Below, piece by piece: positions 46,307 to 59,684 of a stretch of DNA of 64,000 nt. How positions within the stretch are numbered: the first letter of the stretch is position 1; each line of letters opens with the position of its first letter. Source of the stretch: Acholoe squamosa (taxonomy: Eukaryota; Annelida; Polychaeta; Phyllodocida; Polynoidae). Where the stretch lies: the NCBI GenBank assembly GCA_949317995.1, contig OX439046.1:56957774-57021773 (forward strand). The letters run 5' to 3'. The notes below the pieces were generated by a model. The model saw only the letters and a list, made by a program, of their open reading frames with translations, was not told where the DNA came from and ran no database searches. Made by a program: the position numbers and the translations under genes.

Positions 46307-48120
46307 CCCAGTAAACACAGTTACGTTATACATACGTAGATTGCACGTAGAAATTTCAGTACATTTACGTATTTTCTCAACGTAGAATAACGTATAAACG
46401 TGTATGCTGATGTACGTATTTCTGACGTAGATGTAGAATTTACGTACATACACCTCATTATTACCCAAATTAACGAAGAAAAATTATGTTCTTTAAATGT
46501 AAATATTCCTATATATTTAGATATCCAACGTATATTTTCAATACTTTTATACTAATAACTACGATGTATGTAGTTTTGCAGGTTCTGGTTATGCTCCAAT
46601 ATACGTAAAATTACCTCAACAAGACGCAGTTATTTTTATTCATTTAAGAATGTTATTTCCTTGTCTCATTCTATAATACTGGTATATTCAGGGCCAGTAT
46701 TTAGAAAGAGACACCAATGCTTTAGCCATCAGTTTCATCATTTGAATTGAGAGTCAAGTATAACTCCTGATTGTATGTTGAAGGTTCTGTGATGCTAGGT
46801 GTATTTCTTAATGCTACAGCATGGGTGTTTACCATACCTGGATCCTAAAATATACATGGTAGCATCATCAATCAGTGAATATTTTGCACAAACCTATTCC
46901 CAAATGAAAGGTTGATACAATGAGTTCTCAATAATGTGTTTTTAATTAGTATAGTTGATTAATATAGATGACAATCATCATAGAGGTCTAAATTAAATAG
47001 AATGCTCAGCAATAGTGACACCTGTTGAGATAAACTGAAAGTACAGAAATACGTAGATAAACGTAATTTTACGTATTTCAGACCTCTTTTCGTGTAGAAA
47101 CATTTAGAACAGATTAGGTGAGCACTAAATGGAAATGAATCTGCCTTGTGATTTTTATTTTCTATATTTAGATAGACCCAAACTATGTTTGATAGCTGTA
47201 ACCATACAGCTTTTATATTTGTACTGGTATTGAATATACTGCCATCTAGTGAGATAGGAGTGAAGCACAAAATAATGTATGTGGGACGTAATCTAACATA
47301 TTTCCAACCTCTATGACCATGTGCTTTCTATATTCCCTATTATCACCCTCTGCACACCTACATTTCCACTGTTTGTTTGGAATCTAGAATTCATTACTGA
47401 ATGAGATTTTGCCACATGATGCTCTAACCCATATGGTACATATATTTTATAAGACCAACAAATACTCTTGCTTAAATAATGCATATTTAAGATGTAATGT
47501 CAATACAGTGTTAATCCCCATAGGGATATGAAAATAGGAATTATTATCCATTATTACCTAAAAATGCACATAATTACAACTACTGCATGTAGGTCAGATG
47601 CCTGTCCACCAATAGATTTGATTATGATAGAAAACATGGTTTATTCCAGGGTCAATCTGTTATTTATCCTATCTATCTGTACTGAACTCTAAACACCATG
47701 ATATGTACAGGATTCTTGTAGACCTAGGCCCAGCTGAGTTATCTTTTTTCATGTCAAGTGATTGATTTTCATCATTATTCATCCCTGATCTTTATAATGC
47801 AGTTGTTAATGAAATGAAAGTTTGGTTAGATAAATGAAACAATACTATTTATCATTAGAAGTTTTTATCCAAAATCTACATACATGAACCAACCAATATC
47901 TACGTCTTACAATCGTTCTACCTACGAACAAAGCCAATCAAAAATATGGATCAAGATTTACGTGGATAAACCTCTTCAAATTGCGAAGCATAAACCTTAT
48001 TTATCAACATATATCCACCAACTGATATCTACGTTGCTGGAACCTCATATAGAGGTTCAGTAGAAAACCAACCTAGATCTACCAGAAATCTACGTTGAAA
48101 CACGTAGTGTGTTTACTGGG
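46307..48120. mobile_element. TA-flanked non-autonomous element with inverted ACGTAG arrays, 1814 bp
   Basis: CCCAGTAAACACA is mirrored at the right end, and TA flanks both sides (46305-46306 and 48121-48122). The first 150 bases hold about nine ACGTA/ACGTAG motifs. The last 250 bases hold several in the opposite sense (TCTACGT), and a small cluster lies near 47050. The middle is AT-rich and non-coding. The superfamily is unknown; a TA duplication is shared with Tc1/mariner. Confidence 0.75.
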
Positions 48121-50784
48121 TAAGGACCTTACAATAGACATACTGTACATGAAGCACAGTGATTCTCAAGAGCATATGATCACTTTTTATGAATTGAGAA
48201 CAAATTTTCACCTTGCGCTATATAACACAAGACCTGTTATTCCAAAAGTTTTGATCCCTGGTTTTTGATTTTGGGTACACTTAAACTACTGTATTGTACT
48301 ATTATGGAGCCAGAATTTGGTGCCAATCCAAGCTTTACTTTGTGTAGTTTTGATGTTATGTCTAAATTGTGACCGAGGCTAAAGCTGCATTATGGCACAA
48401 GCTATAAAAACTGAACCCCTGGGAGTTGGATCCCTGAATAAGCCTTTCTGATATGCCAAGATACAGGGCTTTCAATAAAATATAGTGTTGTTAAGTAATA
48501 TTGAGTTTGTGAATTCAATGGTCCTGAGCCCAATATGCATTAAAAAGTGAAATCGCCCATACATGGACAGCCATGGGAAAAGGGACCTCCAAAGAAAAAG
48601 TATATTTGAACATATAGTGATAAGCTTTACAATGGTGTATCACATTAGTCTATACCTTCTGAAGTTTTTGAGACATGACATTATAAATATGGGCGCCCAT
48701 CATCCTATTCTCATAGGGAATAGGCTCTATATATAATTGATTAGTAGATATCAATTGAAATTATCATAATTATGCTAATTAGCAAATAATGCTACAATTT
48801 CAACACTGTTAGTCATAACTTTAGGTCTAGAAATGGGATTTTCATTCTGTTTTCACTATGATTATCTCTGAGGGAAAATTAATCAAAGGGAGTCTTTGAT
48901 TTTTCAATTTGGAACGGAATTTATGTTGCCATGGCAACCAATATCAACAAATACATTCATTTTTGCCCTAAAACGTTCTTTTTGTCAATTATTCACTTAT
49001 TTAACACTGTATAAGGCCCCCTGGCCCATTTTTATTACCTCTTTCAGTACTGGACCTCAATATGAAACATAAATATTGTTGTGATATGGAGGGAGAAGTA
49101 GAATATTTGGAAGAATTATCACTGCACAACAAAATTTCACTTTCCGAAAAAAACGGAGCTGAAACCCACTAATTCCAACGTGTTTTGACCTGGGGAACTC
49201 AAAAATAACATCCATTTTTTGCTGGCGGCTCTCAATTTTGAGATACCAATAATACCTAGAATTGCCCATTTTCATCCTCAGTAGCAAACTGTACAAACAC
49301 ATTTCACATCAAATCTGGTTTATATATTTTTGATTACCATTTACAAACCCATATCTAATGAATCATTCATCCTTTGACTCAGTAATATGCAGTAAAAGTA
49401 TTAAATATGCTTGAGATGCTACCTTGCTTGTCTCTTGTACACAATGTTCGGGCTCATCCCACATTAGACCCGAATACTAGCCTGTTAGAAGAAAAGGTAA
49501 CCACTGTCTTCGGTAGCATTTTTCCATCTCTGAGAGGTTCCGTTAGAATCTCTCCCCATTTATGTCACTTACTGAGCCACAGGTTTTTTTTTTCTAAAGG
49601 TTGGGGGGTCAGATGTGGAAAGTGGATCTTCAAAGACATCTTGTATTTGAGTTTCGGATATGTGGCAGCAGTGTATCCACACACTCTACAAAGTCCTTAG
49701 CCCTCTTGTTTCCCAGAAATCCTGTTATGACTACACTGGGGGCAAGCCCTGACTTCCATTTACTATGTAGCCTATTATTGGTTATAATATCAAATTACCC
49801 TCACTTTAATTTCATTATTATGGATAATCCTGATGTTTAGATGCAGCCTTACTCACTATAAATCATGGTTGGATGCCCTAATTGATCCAGAAGTCAATGT
49901 TTCAAGGAAGTAAACATGGAAATTTGGCTGTCTTCTTAAGATGACTGCCCTTGTACCAAAATGAAGCAATATATCTCCGAAACAAGTGGTTAAATAATGC
50001 AATGTACATGAAATCTAACCTATTTGGTGTGGATATATATACATCTTGACCCCTTTTGGCATTATCCAAGATGGACTCTTGCTTCTGAAGTACCAAAACT
50101 GCTACAACCATGCATATGGAGTGTGCTAACACCGAACACATAATATTCCATAAAACTGGATCCGACGCTCGCAATGATAGATGCCTAGGAGCCACTTTTG
50201 GGTGAAAGATGATTTTCACAAGTGTCAAAGCTATTGACATTGCCCAGACAAATGCCAGGAATGACATAAAAAGGTATTTGTACATGTTTGGACTACACTA
50301 TATAAGTGAACATAGTGAAATCATTGCCTTTAGAGGTGATTTTCAGCATATATGGCACCCTATGGATATCTCAAAATTGAGAGCCAATAGGCATTTTTAA
50401 CCTCATTTTCAGATTCAGCAGCCTCAAATTAGGTATAATTGGTATGTTTGGTCTCCGTTTTTTTTTTTTTGCCATTGTACAGTGTTATTGAAGACACAGG
50501 GACAAATGCGAAAAGTTTAAAAAAGAATACAAAGGAAAAAAGTAGAGAGGTGAGGTACACAAATGCAAAGAAATAGGGTCAGCCAATGGGTTCTACCAAG
50601 GTACTACATAATATAAATAATAACTAAATACTCATTGATAAGACTGAATAGATGTAGGGCATAGGGAGCATAACATTTATTTAATAGGGCACAGGCTAGA
50701 CACCATCAGCAAATTCAACAGTTTCCTCCTGTATCGTCATGCATACATATTGGATCACCGTGGTGTGGGATATTCATGTAATAA
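48121..50784. other. No gene recognised
   Basis: A minus-strand frame at 49902-50285 has two hydrophobic stretches but no splice context or recognised relative and is not called. A T run lies at about 50458. Confidence 0.35.
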
Positions 50785-50890
50785 GGAGACAGCAGGTAGG
50801 TGTGGAAATGGCTCTTATTTCTCATTGCTGATTTCTCCTGAGACTCCTCTCCTCCTTACATAACAAAGCTATTTTTCTCTAACACATTCA
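50760..50890. repeat. Dispersed block L5, copy 1
   Basis: GGAAATGGCTCTTATTTCTC with ATTGCTGATTTCTCC and AACAAAGCTATTTTTC corresponds to the copies at 52690 and 58858. Confidence 0.55.
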
Positions 50891-51059
50891 TCAAAATGAT
50901 TAAGCTTATGTGTTTGCCTGTGTCCATTTGTGTGCCATATATAATTTTATGATCTAGATGAAGTTCTTTATTAGCCTTGCTGGTGTAAAAAGAGACAATA
51001 GTAAGTTGATACCAACCCTCATTACCTAGATACGCTTCACTGAAAACATGGAAGATCCG

Positions 51060-51210
51060 AAACTAGTCAGCGGTGACCACTTTAGGTCCTCAAGTTGACG
51101 ATACCTAAAAACTACAACTTAAGGTAGTCAGAATGACGACTTTAGGTTGTCCTCCTGACGACAGTATGACAACTCTGTACTGTCAGTATCGTCATACTGA
51201 CGACTCAGAG
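51060..51210. repeat. Local GACGACTTTAGGT-type motif cluster
   Basis: CTTTAGGT, CTGACGAC and CGTCATACTGACGAC variants recur in both orientations within 150 bases. No outer ends were identified. Confidence 0.35.
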
Positions 51211-51224
51211 GGCCTTGACTTAAT

Positions 51225-51290
51225 TAGCTGTTCCCAGCTTCTTGGTATACGTAGGGCAGGGAAAGCCTTGGTGTAATTAATATCGGACCT
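51225..51290. repeat. Dispersed block L6, truncated copy
   Basis: AGCTTCTTGGTATACGTAGG followed by GCAGGGAAAGCCTTGGTGTA matches the start of the L6 copy at 60180. Confidence 0.4.
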
Positions 51291-52199
51291 TTATCGGACA
51301 TGCTCGGGCTCAGGGACCTGTCCGAAACATCAACTTGAGTACACAACAATAAAACCGTTTACCTCTCAGTCATACAGCTGAACTTTCACAGTAATTTTAC
51401 TACTGCATACCGGTATGGTAGCCGTGGTGTCCTTTTCCTATACTGCACATGATTTCTATTCCTTGACTGCTATCAACCACCCACTATGATCTATAGTCAA
51501 AGGTGCTGTTGAAGTAACCTTAAACCTGACACTGACACTGGGTAGTCGGTTTGTTTGCAATAAAAAGGTATAATATAAGTTTTAGCAAATGTCTATGCCT
51601 CTCAACGGCTGTAATATGGATTAGAATTTTATCCAAATCAGTGATCCAGATAATTCACACATTTTGACAAGGTTGATGAATTCCCCCCTCACCATTATGT
51701 TTTAGTTTTTATTTCTTCAGAATTATCTATATAATTCGTTAACCCCACCCTTGGCTTAATACTAACAGCCCTCAGTGCCAGGTGAATCAATGTCCTTGTG
51801 TTGTTGGTTTTTTTCTACTTCACCGAATGTTTGCTCCTTGTTGATCGAGTAGCCTCTCACATGTAATCTAGGTCTGATGAAGTATGGATAGTTGATACCC
51901 TCATTACCTAGCTATCCTCCTTTCTGTGCATGAGCATTTAGATACAGTCAAGGCAACTACACACAGACCCCCAACCTCCTTTTACTATACAATAATAAGG
52001 AATGGGATCAATGCAGAACTTCTTATCCAAGTATATTCGGGAGAAGAGCCTAGTACTATTTTCATTAGAATAGAAAAAAAATAGTTGGCATTAAAAATAG
52101 ACATTTGGGTATACAAAGCTAAATTCGTGAATTTGATTATTCAATACAATTTAAAAACATTTTATTCCAGGACTGTAAAGTGGGACTGTAAACATGATT

Positions 52200-52420
52200 G
52201 TACCCCCAAGAGAGGAGATTGATAATGAAATGCAATCCTTGGGTCAAGAGACCTCTCCACTGTCAGGCCCCATCGGTTTGTTTGATAGAATACCGTTTCA
52301 ATATTTGCACAGACACATCTTTTTAATGGACGTGGCTGAACTGCCCCATGTGGCCTATTTCCATCTTTTATGCCACCCTTCTACTCCATTTCCTCTAATA
52401 TAATTCTTCCTTTTTGCAAT
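52200..52420. repeat. Dispersed block L4, copy 1
   Basis: TAATGAAATGCAATCCTTGG with GTCAAGAGACCTCTCCAC, and TTTCAATATTTGCACAGACA with TCTTTTTAATGGACGTG, correspond to 54365-54560. Confidence 0.6.
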
Positions 52421-52689
52421 GCTTGTATATAGAAAATAACACACAGACACTGACTCTCACTCCAGCACTTGGCTTATGACCTGTCCATACATGTAAATAC
52501 ACGGGTCAACATTAATGTTATTAGATGGAATACTAAGGTTGTTAGAATCTCCTTATAATTTTATATTAAAATTGATAAACCATTGATAGAGATGGAGGAC
52601 TCCTTTGAGCCGTAGGGAAAAAGTATAGGCATAGTAGGTACCACAAAATGCCATTATTACTGACAAAGCAGTGGCTTATAGTTCACAGA

Positions 52690-52850
52690 AATTATAGTTG
52701 GTTCACTGGGATGCGACAGCCTCCATGCGGTGAGGGCGCAATCAGGTGTGAAATGGCTGTCATTTCTCATCGATGATCTCTCCCTAGACCTACTCATAAG
52801 TCCCCTCTCTCCTCACACAGCTATTTCTTTCCTACTTGGCATGTTATAGC
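52690..52850. repeat. Dispersed block L5, copy 2
   Basis: GGTTCACTGGGATGCGACAG, CCATGCGGTGAGGGCGCAAT and GTGAAATGGCTGTCATTTCT match 58858-58990 at roughly 70 percent. Confidence 0.6.
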
Positions 52851-53639
52851 TTTGTTATCCGCACACTTCCTGCCATACGCTTCTCACATCATTATATCTT
52901 AAATAGGGTTGTTAATGACCACATATATATGAATAAGAGGATAAAACCTTTATTAGCTCAGATGGTTAGCAATGTCACTACACTGTCAATACTGTACTAT
53001 CCTATCTCTTGGGATATCTTGTTCATAATTATTTGTACATGATCCCTCAATGTGAATAGAATACAGTATATAATTTGTATTAGTATTCATTGGCATCCCA
53101 TGTGTCTGTCACTTTGTATACATAGGCAGCGAAATGGGGACTAATCGGTCAAAATGTCATATTGGGCATTTCAATCTATTCAGAAACTAGATTGTTTGGG
53201 CTTTACAAAATAGTTTTAATTTTGGAAATGTGACCATTATTTGCTGCTCTATGGGGTGACAGACTAGCATAGGTGCATTATTTTCTCCTGCTTAAAGGTA
53301 AAAAATGACGCTACAGCTGGTAATTTGAACTCTCCGCTCTATATGCCCCCCCTCCTTTCCCCTGCCCCCCAACAGCTCTTTGCTCAACTGCACAATATAC
53401 TCACTGAAAGTACTTTGTCCTGGGGTTCTGAAACTGTTTTATTTGTGTTGATCGGACCACAACTGTCTGAATTATGAGCAAAAATGTAAGCGTGAGGTAC
53501 ATTTTTCTCTTTGCCAATTTCAATCACATTTGCTGAGTTTGTTGCAAGATGGAAAAAAGCCCCCATTTCGCTGCCCAGGTCACTTATGTTGTTTATTGTA
53601 CCCCCAAAGACTAATGTGTCGTCCTGCAATAGCTATCCC

Positions 53640-53960
53640 CAGCCTCCTGACGTTGCATTGAGGCCAAGGACAACATAAGCCCTTATGTAACTGGTGTGCT
53701 CACTGCTGGCATGCCCAGACTGTAGGACCTGTCAGTGTTATGTATGAGAGGTTGGAGCTGTTGTAGTTGGCTCGATCGTATGTCAACCAGAGGAAACATT
53801 GTTCAGAAGACATCATCAAACAGGTGAAACCATACATACCTGCCATAATATTATACATTGACAAGCTTTTATAGCCACGGATTGTGGTAACGATATCTGT
53901 TTTATCATTAATTTGAACTTCATGATTTCTTTTACAGGTACAAGAGCACAGTATCATAGT
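53640..53960. repeat. Dispersed block L6, copy 1
   Basis: TGCATTGAGGCCAAGGACAA, GTGTGCTCACTGCTGGCATG and TGTTATGTATGAGAGG match 60180-60480 in order. Confidence 0.6.
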
Positions 53961-54364
53961 GCTTAGCATTACAATGAGGCGCACCTTTACTAAATCCCCC
54001 CATACATAAATGGAAAATGTAGGGCGGAAGAATCGATAATGGGATAAGAGGAGATGGGGGTGATGCCAGAGTGTTATTTAGGTACCATAGCATTCGATGT
54101 AAGTAGCCATGGGATTCTGTGACATTTCTTTTTGTTTTCTGATGGGAGAAAAGAGCTGGGATTTCTTCCATGAAAATTGGAAAAGAATGTTAATAAGAAT
54201 CTATACATTGTACTAGGAATTGCTTTGGAGTTTCATATTAGCAAAAGCAAGATAAGTATTAATTAAGGAAAACAAATCCCATCCCAGTTCCATGTACATC
54301 CCCAGCAAAAGTAAGCCTCTATACAGTGTATAGTACCCGATAAATGACTAAAAAGCAAGAATTC

Positions 54365-54560
54365 ATAAATGAAATGTAACCCTGAGGTCAAGCGCTCTCC
54401 ACGTTGTCTGGGTTGTTGGACTATTTTCATTCATTCCGTTTCAGTATTTGTATAGGCACATATTTTTAATGGATGTGCTGAAGGTACCTACTGGGGCCTA
54501 TTTCCATCTCCTGTAGACTGTGTATTTCATTACCAATAGCATTTCCTCTCTGTATATTTG
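54365..54560. repeat. Dispersed block L4, copy 2
   Basis: AATGAAATGTAACCCTGAGG and TTTCAGTATTTGTATAGGCA with CATATTTTTAATGGATGTG match the copy at 52200. Confidence 0.6.
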
Positions 54561-54969
54561 TATGTGTACACATTTGATATCAATGTTATTTTGCTAAGGC
54601 TGCATGCCATCAACAGGGCAGTACAGAAATGTACACAGTGTAGACCTTCCGGGGAAAATTAGAAACAACTGCCTTTTTGAAACAGTATCATTATTAATCA
54701 ACGTTAGGTTAGAGTGGAAATCAAACACATTCAATGAAAGACATGATGTGATGCTTCTGTCTATGACTTGTATTAGGAGTGTATATAAGCTAAAACATCA
54801 TTGGTTAATTGAAATAGTTCCTCTTAAGATTGAAAATGGGTGAAACATCTCTTTTCTCACACCTCTTTATTCACCTACTTCACCTTCCTCAGGACTATCC
54901 CCTATCTCATTCCCCCTCTCTCATTAGAAGTTGGTCAAATCTCTTGTCCTTATGCAACTCATTGAAAAT

Positions 54970-55100
54970 AAGGCTACATTGAAAGGAAGCCGAGGCTGTG
55001 CCAGATTTATTGCCAAAGAATCTCGTTTTTTAATGAAGCCTGTAGGTGATATACATTCCTGTCAGTGTTTCTTTCCGTGAGCCCCTCCTTTCCTTCATTT
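54970..55100. repeat. Dispersed block L3, copy 2
   Basis: TTGAAAGGAAGCCGAGGCTG, CCAGATTTATT and CTGTCAGTGTTTCTTTCCGT match the copy at 43905. Confidence 0.5.
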
Positions 55101-55939
55101 CCCCTCTGGAGTATCATTATAATTTTATGAAGGGAGTCCATGAAGGAGATGTGTCAAAGGTCACTGTAATTTAAAGGTTTCAAGGGGCCTATGACATAGC
55201 TGCTGTCCAAACCGTGCCTACTATTCCGATAATATGCCATTGGATTCTGCCTCAGTGAACCATGTCTGGGAAAAAGGCTGTAGTTTTTCTGGCCCTGTTC
55301 TTGAGACCAGGCAAATAAAAAAGAAACTTGCTATCATTCCAAAACAGTTTCTAGGGGCATACCCAGCAGCGGTTTTCTCCCTCATACCATGAAATTAGAT
55401 CATTCATTTCAGAATGCTGTCATTCATAGATGTGATCACTGCTGTTTTAGGCAAGCAGCATTCAATCAAGATACATTCCTGTGAGATACTTTCTTTTCAA
55501 TAACACGTTTAAATTGAATTTCCTCCCTGTTTCACATTTTGCTCAATACGGTAAGGTTGGAAAATACTCCCAAAACCTCTCATAAAAAAACTCGTATACT
55601 CCCTGAAATGACTAAAAGAAAGAACTGAAATTAACCTGTGCCGACATGTTTCGGTTTAATATTGCTAACCTTTGTCAATACTTTGCTCAAAGGATGGAAA
55701 TGGGATTTATTACAGTTGTTTTGGAGATCTGATGACAGTCAAAATACAACATTGTCAGTAAGCCTTTTCCTCTTTTCCATGGTCAAACGGTCCCCACACT
55801 TCCTGTGGCCATTGGCATGGTCAATTCCTTCCTTCCTTCCTTGTCTGGACACTACTGCAATGTTGTCCGAATAGCTATTAGCCTTGTCTGTGCCTGCTCA
55901 CCGTCACAAAGTAAATGAATTAGTAGAAACAAAAATAGT

Positions 55940-56110
55940 TGGTGTGGGGTTTCATATAGGCGTAGAAACAGCCTGATTATATAGAGGTACAGGGATCACT
56001 GTCTGATGTAATCCTGGGCCCATCAAGTATAATGAATGGCCTGCCCTCTCTTTCCTGAAAGTCTGATGAAGTCTACCCCCAATACACAAAGCAAGGGGCA
56101 CCATCATTTG
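55940..56110. repeat. Dispersed block L1, copy 2
   Basis: GTTTCATATAGGCGTAG and AATGGCCTGCCCTCTC match the copy at 42250. Confidence 0.5.
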
Positions 56111-57109
56111 ATGGAATCCCCACATAGTGGTGATTTGAATTTGATGCCAAAATTATAGCAATGCTGGTTTGAGGTAGACTTTCATTCTTCTTATATCCAT
56201 ACAAATTAAATTACTATGGTCCTAAGTAAATCTTCACTATATTGCAAACAGACAGCCTTTGCAAGGCCTTTCAAAGGACATGCACAGCTCAGACCAGCAG
56301 TGGACTGTATTTGGACTTGTCACAGCTATGTGCTAATATTTCGTCCATAGACAGCTGTCAGCAGAGCCTGTTCTGCATGTAGTATAAGAGGATAGGAATG
56401 GGGTCTAGCTGATAATAACCTCCTTTTGCCTGCTTTAAGAAGAGTACCCTTAGTCTTATCTAGGAGCAAGAGTTACTTTATTAACTCTTCCTGAAATTAA
56501 GTTTTTTTATCGTCTTTAAGGGTGACATTATAACTTAAAGTTCTTTGATGAGTATATTTTATGAGTTACACCTGTTAATATATAGCTGTATTGGTTTATC
56601 AAGCAGACTCATGAGTAGTGTAGGTGGCCGTGGATGAGGAATGCAAAAAAGTGAATCACTTATCAGCGGTACATTCATGTGCTATGCCAGTAATAAACAC
56701 ATCAAATCAATTTGTGTCAAATATCTTTCCATTGAGTATGCCCAAAGGGGAAAGCCATATCCTCTTATATGTCACTATAATATATGAGCTCATCAAACCA
56801 GATTCCTGTACAACTGAGCAGCAGCCTCTTGTTGCCTCCCTGGTGTAAGTGACAGATCAAATGAAGTAGGCAGATCCTGCATTCTTCACTTTTTGTGAGA
56901 AATGGGTTTTAATTCTAACATGCTTCAATCAATCATCTAGCAGCCATCATTTGGCTGTTTCTCAATGGGAAACTAAAGCAAACTGTGCTTATTATCAGCT
57001 TATCGTTTGAAGTAATGAGTTAGGTAGGCAAGCTATAAGGAGACATCTGACTAAACAAAAAAGAGTTTGGGTACGGGCTGGTCTCTGACATCAAAGTAAG
57101 GTTAGTCTC

Positions 57110-57240
57110 CCTCTCCCTTTATGTTGGCCATCAGTTCTGTTTTGCCTCTGTGGGATCACTTAACCACCTCCAGTCACCTGTTCTAGTTATGGGAAACTCT
57201 TATGTGTGGTGTGTGGGGCCTTCTTATTAATGGTCTCAGG
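57110..57240. repeat. Dispersed block L2, copy 2
   Basis: TTGGCCATCAGTTCTG, CTCTGTGGGATCACT and CCACCTCCAGTCAC match the copy at 43190, including its GGCCTTCT tail. Confidence 0.5.
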
Positions 57241-57487
57241 ATAGGTCCCTTTTTCCACATAGTACCATATATGTTTTACCCTCCCTCGTAAACCTACATC
57301 CACCTAGCAGACATTGACTTGCAAATGACGGCCAAAAAAGAGAGGGGGATAGGGGTGTAAATCTTGGCTATTTTCTATATAATCTATGAGGCCATCCTGA
57401 AAAATCATGGGGGGATGCATACCCCACGGCTCCGCTGCCACTGATAATTCATTGAGTCAATTTAACAACAATATGATCTGAATAGTA

Positions 57488-58389
57488 CACAGCAAAAATG
57501 GTGTTTAGATCCTAAACACAATTCTAAACATATTCTTGCAACGTTTTTGTCATCACATTAATTTCCTAAACATGTTTAGCCAAACAATGTGCTTAGCTCA
57601 AGTGTTTAGAAATTTAGGAGTTTAGGTTCAAAATTTGTGTTTAGATATCGATAAAATTTTGCATTTAGATGTTTATGAATTTTTGTGTTTAGATGTCTAA
57701 GTGATTTGGTAGGAAGTAAAGGTTTGCAGACATGTATCCATTAAAAACATAAAGGAATATCTTTTGTTTGTTTTCTCATTTACTGGAGGACATCAGCAGG
57801 TATTACACTGTAAAGTCTCCCAAGGTGTCAGCCACAGCTATATACACTTATATGTACACACTGCATTAGAATAGGAGACTTGAGAAAGTACAACAGGTTG
57901 GCAGGAAGGACATTGCTTTATCTGTTACAAAATAACATGACCTAGGTGTAAGTCATGGAGCTCATTGATTATTTTATGGTAATGATGATGGTGTAAGTTG
58001 AATTTAGTTAATTTTAAAATTATTGTTGTGTCTATTTTCATAACATTTAATGAAATGACCCTATGATAAACAAGGAGTTTGGGAATGTTTGTCACAACAA
58101 TTGCTTATAACTGTGTGCAGATAGTCCATTCAGAGGTAGTGCTGCTACCTGGTGTGGATTTGACATCCAAGTATCTAAACATGTTGATGTTTACATCTAA
58201 ACACCTAATATTCAACTGTTTATACTCTAAGTGTCTGAACATGTTTAGCAAAAATGTTAATGTATTTAGAATAAAAGTGTTATTTTCCTAAATGTGTAGA
58301 CGATGATACACCTAACTGACGTATATGTTTAGGTTTTAAACATGTTTAGACCTAAACATGTTTAAAATCTAAACACCATTTTTGCATTG
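57488..58389. mobile_element. TA-flanked non-autonomous element with GTTTAGAT arrays, 902 bp
   Basis: The left end CACAGCAAAAATGGTGTTTA and the right end, as complement, CAATGCAAAAATGGTGTTTA differ at two positions. TA flanks both (57486-57487 and 58390-58391). The first 230 and last 230 bases are dense in GTGTTTAGAT, CTAAACATG and the palindrome CTAAACATGTTTAG. The centre is AT-rich and non-coding. The architecture parallels the ACGTAG element at 46307, with unrelated sequence. Confidence 0.8.
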
Positions 58390-58418
58390 TAGTGATGGTT
58401 CCTAAATAGATATTTTTG

Positions 58419-58550
58419 TCTGTCTGTCTGAGACCTGTCTCTCTGTCTGCCTGTCTCTGTCTCTGGGTCTGTCTCTGCCTCTGTCTCTGGCTCTGTCTCT
58501 GTTTCTGTCTCTGTCTCTGGCTCTGTCTCTGTCTCTTTCTTTGTCTTTCA
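58419..58550. repeat. CTGTCT/CTGTCTG low-complexity tract
   Basis: Degenerate CTGTCTCTGTCT repeats. The apparent Gln/Arg-rich frame on the opposite strand is a by-product. Confidence 0.95.
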
Positions 58551-58857
58551 ATGGTGGCAAAAGTGAGTTTGAAATTCAATCTCTATAGTACATAAAGCGT
58601 GGCAATTCTAGATCACACAACTAGATGCACCTGACTCTCAGATTCGATCCCTCAAATATCTCTCACAAGGTACATAGTTACATGACTTTAGCAATTTGAG
58701 GCCTTTTAAGTACAGGAAGAAATTATGGGGAAAAGCAGATTCATAGAGGAGATAAGGAGAGCTAACATACTGATGTGGGTGATGCGAGTAAACTGGTGTG
58801 GTTAGGTGAGATTCTGTGGTTAGATGTGGAGTCTGGTGAATGATGCATGTGGACTGA

Positions 58858-59000
58858 GGATTCACTGGAGTGTAAAGGTGTCCATGTGGTGAGGGGGCAT
58901 TCAGCTGTGAAATGGCCCTCATTTCTCATCACTGATCTCTGGCCCCTAACCCCCTTGAATCACAAAGCTCTTCTCTCCCTACCTCATTGCCTCAATGCCC
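58858..59000. repeat. Dispersed block L5, copy 3
   Basis: GATTCACTGGAGTG, CCATGTGGTGAGGGGGCATT and GTGAAATGGCCCTCATTTCT match the copy at 52690. Confidence 0.6.
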
Positions 59001-59684
59001 TATTGTTGTCTTTATATCGGTCCACTTGAGCTGTTTTGCATACACCATATCAACCCTAAAAGAATGGCATAGTGTTAAATGACATTATCTCACGATTTTG
59101 GCTTGGACACTGCTTTTTTGGTAATAACCCCGCTGCGTTATCAGGCCATAACCCTACTCTAACACCTTTTGTACTTCTTCAAGAAGCCTTTGGTTAAAAT
59201 CTTGATATGTTCATAAATTGGAGAAGTATACAAAGTCAACCTCGCCATACATTTCCAGTTAAAACCGTTCAGGGTTCTATGGGGAATCGTACCCCGGCCG
59301 CTGTGGCAATAGACAGACTTGTGATCCATTACTCCATGACGAACAGTAGTAGAAGGCAATGTATATGAAGGATTTGAATAAGTTGTTCGACATACCTGGG
59401 GCTTTGCACACCTTGTTAGCATAGACTCCAATGGTGCCATGTCAGGTTATAAACAGGAAAACATCCTAAGGTAATCTAGATGAACAGGCCATGCTAATGG
59501 ATTCCATAACATTCAAAATAGATAAGAATCCAATGAATTTTCATAGCGATACATCTGCACCAGCCCTGTAGCTTGCTGACCTACATTTCAACATAACAAC
59601 ATGATTATCCTCATTCTGGGGCCCTGTGTCGACCAGGCCTGGGAATATAGACAAGAAAGCACAAGACGACTTCCGCTGACAGCC

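Noticed and set aside
49902-50285. 127-codon minus-strand frame with two hydrophobic stretches
   Set aside because: No splice context, no recognisable family, and the length is compatible with chance in AT-rich DNA.
58352-58579. Gln/Arg-rich minus-strand frame
   Set aside because: Produced by a CTGTCT low-complexity tract.
58630-58660. GATTCGATCCCTC as part of a tRNA gene or SINE promoter
   Set aside because: No matching acceptor stem, A box or cloverleaf could be drawn around it.
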